NCBI GenBank assembly: GCA_025766275.1
Contig: JAFKAC010000072.1
Location: 238,281-302,280, forward strand
DNA length: 64,000 bases
Origin: Lactarius indigo
Lineage: Eukaryota; Basidiomycota; Agaricomycetes; Russulales; Russulaceae
Direction: 5' to 3'
Shown here: piece by piece, positions 59,564 through 64,000 of the stretch
Position numbering within the stretch: position 1 is the first letter of the stretch
Layout of the letters: each line of letters begins with the position of its first letter
Made by a program: the position numbers and the translations under genes
The notes under the pieces: generated by a model
Told to the model about the DNA's origin: nothing
Database searches by the model: none
The model's input: only the letters and a program-made list of their open reading frames with translations

Positions 59564-60411
59564 ATGGAGCCTTACGCCACAGTCGTTGCTAAAAACGTGC
59601 CACCTTATGAGCAGCAGGTATGCTCTTCACTCTCCTTGTTGCATATTTCGTGATGCTTCATCCTCATTAGCCCCATCCCGATGCGCGTTGCTCAATACGC
59701 CATCGTTACTAGGTGGTGCACCCTTTGATGACAACGCAAAAGTCAACGTGGACCATCGTGATAGTGAACCTTCAACAAAGTCGACTCTGATGCAGCCAGC
59801 GGCCTTTCGCTCCCAAGAGAGGCAAAGCAAGGCAAACATTCCGAAGCTCAGGCACCGCGGCGATGGGAGAAGGTGAAGGACATCGTTCTTCGCCCTTCCG
59901 TCGCTGGTGGGCTCGTTGGCGTCAGTAAGTCCGCCTAGGCTTTTGGCATAGACAGGGACTGACGGGCCTCCCCAGCGAACATTGGTCTTCTCGCTGGAGC
60001 TTCATATGCATTCTATACGTACCCCGACTCCGCCGCGACACGAGGGCTATAATGTCCACTATAGCGGCCACATTCGCACTGTTTAGTGCCGAGAGTTATG
60101 CTGCTGAAGCGAGCCAAAGCAAATCAGAGGGCAAAGCGGTAAAACACAAGGCGCGAGAAGAGGGCTTCGCATACAGACGTGTGGGTGAACGCGTGCTGAG
60201 ATCGGGTGGACTTAGTGGGCTTGTCGGGCTCCGTAAGTTGTCTGTTTCCATCCATACACGAGCAAGCAGCACATCACTGACCTCTGGGGACAGTAATGTC
60301 GGCGTCTTGGGCGTTGTGGGTTATCTCGCGTACACCAATTGGCAACGTCCGCGTTGGGATAAGCGTGTTGTTTCCGCTACTTCTGCCGGTTATCGCGCTG
60401 TGGGGAACTGA
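59564..60411 (+). CDS. Small multi-pass membrane protein of unknown function
   Basis: Start MEPYATVVAKNVPPYEQQ, intron 59612-59662, a soluble part ending WEKVKDIVLRPSVAGGLVGV, an intron to NIGLLAGASYAFYTYP, then RAIMSTIAATFALFSAESYAAEA and, after a third intron, NVGVLGVVGYLAYTNWQRPRWDKRVVSA. Two to three hydrophobic segments with repeated GGLxGLxNVGxLG-like motifs. Frame breaks: a C missing at 60022-60025 and one base near 60391 close to the end (in the other frame the tail reads ALWGTEM and stops at 60418). Family not recognised; probably an organelle or ER membrane protein. Confidence 0.65.
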
Positions 60412-60753
60412 AATGTGAGTATTTGCTATTTTTCGATACGGTATACTAATGAGTCTGTATAAGCGCTCTATCTTCTGGCGATAACTTCAAGCAGTATTTC
60501 CGTCCGAAATCGTGATGTTTCTTGTAGGCATAGAACCAGTTTTTTCAATAAATTCGTTTAGACTGTTGAAAAATGGTTATGACCGTAAAACATACTGCAA
60601 CGGTAGATCAGGTCTACTACACCGTCGAAACTATTGGGACCATCAGATGCATCAGTCCAGCAGCAGCTGATGACACATCTTGGGTATTAAGTTCTCACGG
60701 TCGTCCCTCGTGTTCGTTCTGGATCGCGTTCACCTCAACGCGTCGTAGGTTGG
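60412..60753. other. Intergenic region before Nic96
   Basis: No supported gene; a 100-codon ORF here overlaps the Nic96 start and has no domain. Confidence 0.4.
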
Positions 60754-63700
60754 TTGGGATACAAGAAAAACATGTCTTCCGACCTCTCCTCTCTTTTAGC
60801 CTCGTCGAAAGCCCTTACTTCCCATCTGAAACTCCAGGATCTGCCAAATGTTTCTCTGTCTTTGGACCAGATTGAGGCGCAGTCACGAAGGCTTCTCCCA
60901 AGACAGCCCGGAGCACCAACAGACGCAGGTCGCGCGTAAGCCATATACAGACCAACCACGAGTAATCACTAATATACCTTCCGAAGAAATTACCTGCTAG
61001 CTCAAGCCCACATCGACGTACCGGCTCTTGCAAACTCCATCGCGCACCTTAATACTTCTGCCACATTCTTACCACTGCAACCACTACAAGACACCGATAT
61101 TTCAGGTTATCTGCGACATGCGCACGAGCAAAATGTTATATCGACGATCGAAGAAGCGCGAAGAGAGACCCAGGAAGAGTTCTATCGCGTTCTAGAGGAC
61201 CGAGGAAGACGCGAGTGGGATGCCCGTAAGAAGCGGGTTTTTGAAGAGTTGGGTGGCCGGCTAGGTGGGAATAATGGAGCATTGGTACCGACAGGCAACC
61301 ACCGCAGAGCAGAAGTGCACTCACGGTGCGTGGCGCTTACACTGTTTACTTATCTTCTTGACCTCCTTGCAGCTCAGTGCCGCTCCGAGTCCAGCTTGCA
61401 AATGCAGGGCAAGATGATGGCATATGACCGTGTCGTGGTCGAATTGAATGCAGCTCGGATACGCGGCACATCGTTTCCAGTTATCCACGCGTTTATCCAG
61501 GCGGCACTTTCTCTTAATCCCGATGTACGTGTCTCCCTGATGCCGGCTAGTCTCTTCTATTCATCCACCATACCTCAGCGAACGCATCAAGTCATACAAC
61601 TATTTCATATTCTTGCGAAAATTACCGGTGAACCCCCTGGAACACCACCACTTGCGCATGCTGGTGCGCATATACTAAATACGCCCCTCATGGAGCGCCG
61701 CCACGCTCGTGCATATCTCGGCGATCCTGCATCGCGAGAAGCTGTCGAGTTGCGAAAGCAAATCGCTTCTGGTGCCCGTGCGGCTCTCGAAGAGCAGTAT
61801 CTCGACGTGCTTGAGCGTACACTCCAAGCGCGCCCACTTCAGGCACAACTTGGTGGCGATCCGACCATTGCGAATCGCGTACGCGCTTTCTTACTAGTGC
61901 GATATTACCGCGGGGGAGAGTGGCAGGATCGCATCGAGGTGCGCTCAGTGCTAAATGTTTTGAAGGCCAGCGCTAACACCCCAGGCAGTTGGTTGCAGCT
62001 CAACCTTTATGGGCTAAGTTATTCTATCTTGTACGCACGGGACATGCGAGAGAAGCTCTCGACGAAGCACTTGCACACCGGCAGGCTATTGAGCACCGCG
62101 AGGATAGTTTCGTCGCTCACTTCCGTGTCTGGGTGGAGTCCCCCGATCGTCGGTGGGTGGCTTTTCCATCTTCTGCCTGCGCTTGTCTAAGTCCAACTAT
62201 ATGTAGTTTACCAAAACCCCATCGAGACCATATCCAGCCATTTATAATGCGCACATGCTGCATTCGACGAGTGTCGATCCGTTCAAGCTCGCCCTCTACA
62301 AACTCATGGGCAAGTTGGACCCAACCAAACGCACCGTACCGCTCGTTACAGCAACAACTGAGGATTGGCTCTGGTTCCAACTCGCCATGGCATGTCCTTT
62401 CTTTGTTGAGCTTTATCGAGCTTAACGAACTTGCACAGGTCGACGAGGAGGAAAATGGCGGTTTGCGTGGGCTTGCGGACGTATTACTCAACTATGGTGA
62501 ACGCCATTTCGAGGGCGCGTCCGGTTCAAAGGGAGCCCGGACCAGGGTTGTGGGCTGCTGTACTCCTCACTTGTGGGGAGTTTGAGAGAGTAAGTGACTT
62601 TGGCTGTGCATCTGTCCTGTGTTAGTGATCAAATTACTTAGGCTGTTGCCGCACTTTGGGAACATCCGGAGACGGATGTCGAGGCCCTTCATTTGGCTGT
62701 TGCCCTGGCTTACCATGGTCTATTGCGTGCTCCTTCGCGGACCGAGTCATCAGACATAACACCTGTAAGTGGCGATCGCTGAATAAATACTACCTTTAAC
62801 ACAACCGATGCAGTGTCTCTTTCCTCGAGTAGTCCACCTGCACTCAGTCTCACCACATTGATATGGCGATACGTGCGCCAGTTTGTGCGGCTGGACGCCA
62901 AAGAGGCCTTGCAGTATGTGTATACGGTCACCTTAGGTGCAGACCAGCCGGGCGGAATAGGCAAGGAGCAGCTCGAACTCGCTTGGGATCTTGTGCGACG
63001 CGTTATTGTACTTGCCAACGCCGGTCCTGCATGGGACGAACTAGTTGGCGGTTTCCGGGCAGACGGAATACGCTTTGTATCTATATTTCCTTTGTCAGCA
63101 TTTGCCTAAGGTGCTCACTGCATGTAGACAGGTGTTATCGAGCAAGCGGCACCGTTGCTCAAGCTGAACGATGCTCGTGAACTCAATGCCGAAATTTTCG
63201 TCCCCGCCGCCCGACAGGCAGAAGAGAGCGATTGTGTCCTCCAGGCGATTAAGCTCTACAATCTCGCAGGAGAGTACACCACCGTCATCAATAGCCTTGC
63301 GACTGCACTTGGTACAACGCTGGCTGCCCCTGGCGGTGGAGGAGAGCGCGCACGCTCACTTGAAGCAGCTGCAGGCGACATAATTCGGCACTATGAGCGG
63401 ACAGGTCGTGCCCCTGGCCGTGCCAGAGACGCTGTTGTCAAGCTGTTGCGTGTAAGGGAGGCGCTTGACGCAAAGGCCGAGGGAAGACTTGACCGAGCAT
63501 TGGAGGTACGCAGTCACCCCGTGACCTTTCTGCGCGTGTTGACGATGAGACCAGATCGCTGAGTCGACGGACCTTGTCCCGCTAGATGGCGACGTGGCGA
63601 AGATCAATCGCCGGCGGAGGAATTCAAGGATTTACACGACGCATTGCAACGCAACTTGCAAACATACCTTCCTCTCACAATGGATGCCATCGCCGGCGTC

Positions 63701-63961
63701 TACCAGAAGGTCAAGGCATCGAACGTCCCTGATGCGAGCAGGCAAATGGTCTGTGAACGATTTCCTATATATCCTTGGGTTGATTTTGACCTTTTGGAAT
63801 AGACACTCGCAGCGCTGAGGAAGAAATCGCGTTCTTTAATGGTGTTTGCTGGAATGCTACGCTATCGCCTGTCGCCTGATGTGTATTCATACCTTGCGCG
63901 GTTGGACGTAGAGGTGCTTTATGAGCCTCATTTTGTAAAAATCCAGCCACGGGTGTTGTAG
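60754..63961 (+). CDS. NIC96: Nucleoporin Nic96/Nup93
   Basis: First in-frame Met at 60754; Met at 60772 (MSSDLSSLLASSKAL) is more likely. Exons give LAQAHIDVPALANSIAHLN, EEARRETQEEFYRVLEDRGRREWDARKKRV, MAYDRVVVELNAARIRGTSFPVIHAF, REAVELRKQIASGARAALEEQYLD, VRTGHAREALDEALAHRQAIEHREDSFV, HMLHSTSVDPFKLALYKLMGKLDPTKR, AVAALWEHPETDVEALHLAVALAYHG, IWRYVRQFVRLDAKEALQYVYTVTLG, and MLRYRLSPDVYSYLARLDVEV before TAG 63959-63961. This is the complete Nic96 alpha-helical fold of the inner-ring complex. The intron at 62390-62438 has a GC donor. Frame breaks near 62535 and 63613 (missing G). Confidence 0.92.
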
Positions 63962-64000
63962 TGTCATGCTTGTCCAATTTAAATCTCCGACAACGCGTCG

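Noticed and set aside
1..64000. CRISPR array, tRNA or rRNA genes
   Set aside because: No spaced direct-repeat array, and no cloverleaf-like A/B-box pair or rRNA sequence noticed by eye; a tRNA scan was not possible.

Overview
The window looks like a filamentous basidiomycete chromosome, most likely an Agaricomycete of the Rhizoctonia/Ceratobasidium type. The reasons are many 45-65 nt GT-AG introns, a chromodomain Ty3/gypsy element, a DUF6589-family gene (expanded in Agaricomycetes), ML-like/TRP membrane protein, DUF4045-gelsolin and GPI-anchored secreted proteins. This is read from sequence pattern and family knowledge only; no search was run.

Layout. 1-18.8 kb is a nest of mobile elements. 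It holds the 3' end of one gypsy element on the plus strand (E1, 1-1592), a second, nearly full-length gypsy element on the minus strand (E2, about 1586-9880), a RecQ-like helicase remnant, a captured fragment resembling an armadillo-repeat RAP1GDS gene, a DUF6589 gene split by an LTR, three solo LTRs of one family each with a perfect 5-bp target duplication, and a 1.27-kb element with 28-bp terminal inverted repeats around a 27-bp minisatellite. From 18.9 kb on it is a gene-dense host region: GH17 glucanase-like protein, DUF4045/gelsolin protein, GPI-anchored secreted protein, an unknown protein, a CE9-like amidohydrolase, ribosomal protein S5, a proline-rich unknown, a second CE9-like amidohydrolase (inverted paralogue of the first), a TRP/ML membrane protein, pyroglutamyl-peptidase I-like protein, Rho GTPase, APS kinase, Ste20/GCK kinase, eIF2B gamma, CLIP-170-like protein, a small membrane protein and nucleoporin Nic96/Nup93.

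How the parts fit. Several host genes belong to polarity and wall growth (Rho GTPase, Ste20 kinase, CLIP-170, gelsolin, GH17, TRP-like protein), but this looks like ordinary fungal gene neighbourhood rather than a cluster. The two gypsy elements show shared replication signals: a polypurine tract, a leader hairpin 34 nt after the TATA box and, in E2, a primer site complementary to the element's own leader (self-priming) plus a canonical -1 slippery heptamer at the gag/pol junction. Both carry a conserved extra domain after the chromodomain.

A caution on quality: from about 46 kb to the end, many conserved genes need one-base corrections, often in G or C runs. This reads more like consensus error than pseudogenes. 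Gene models there are given as spans with the breaks noted.
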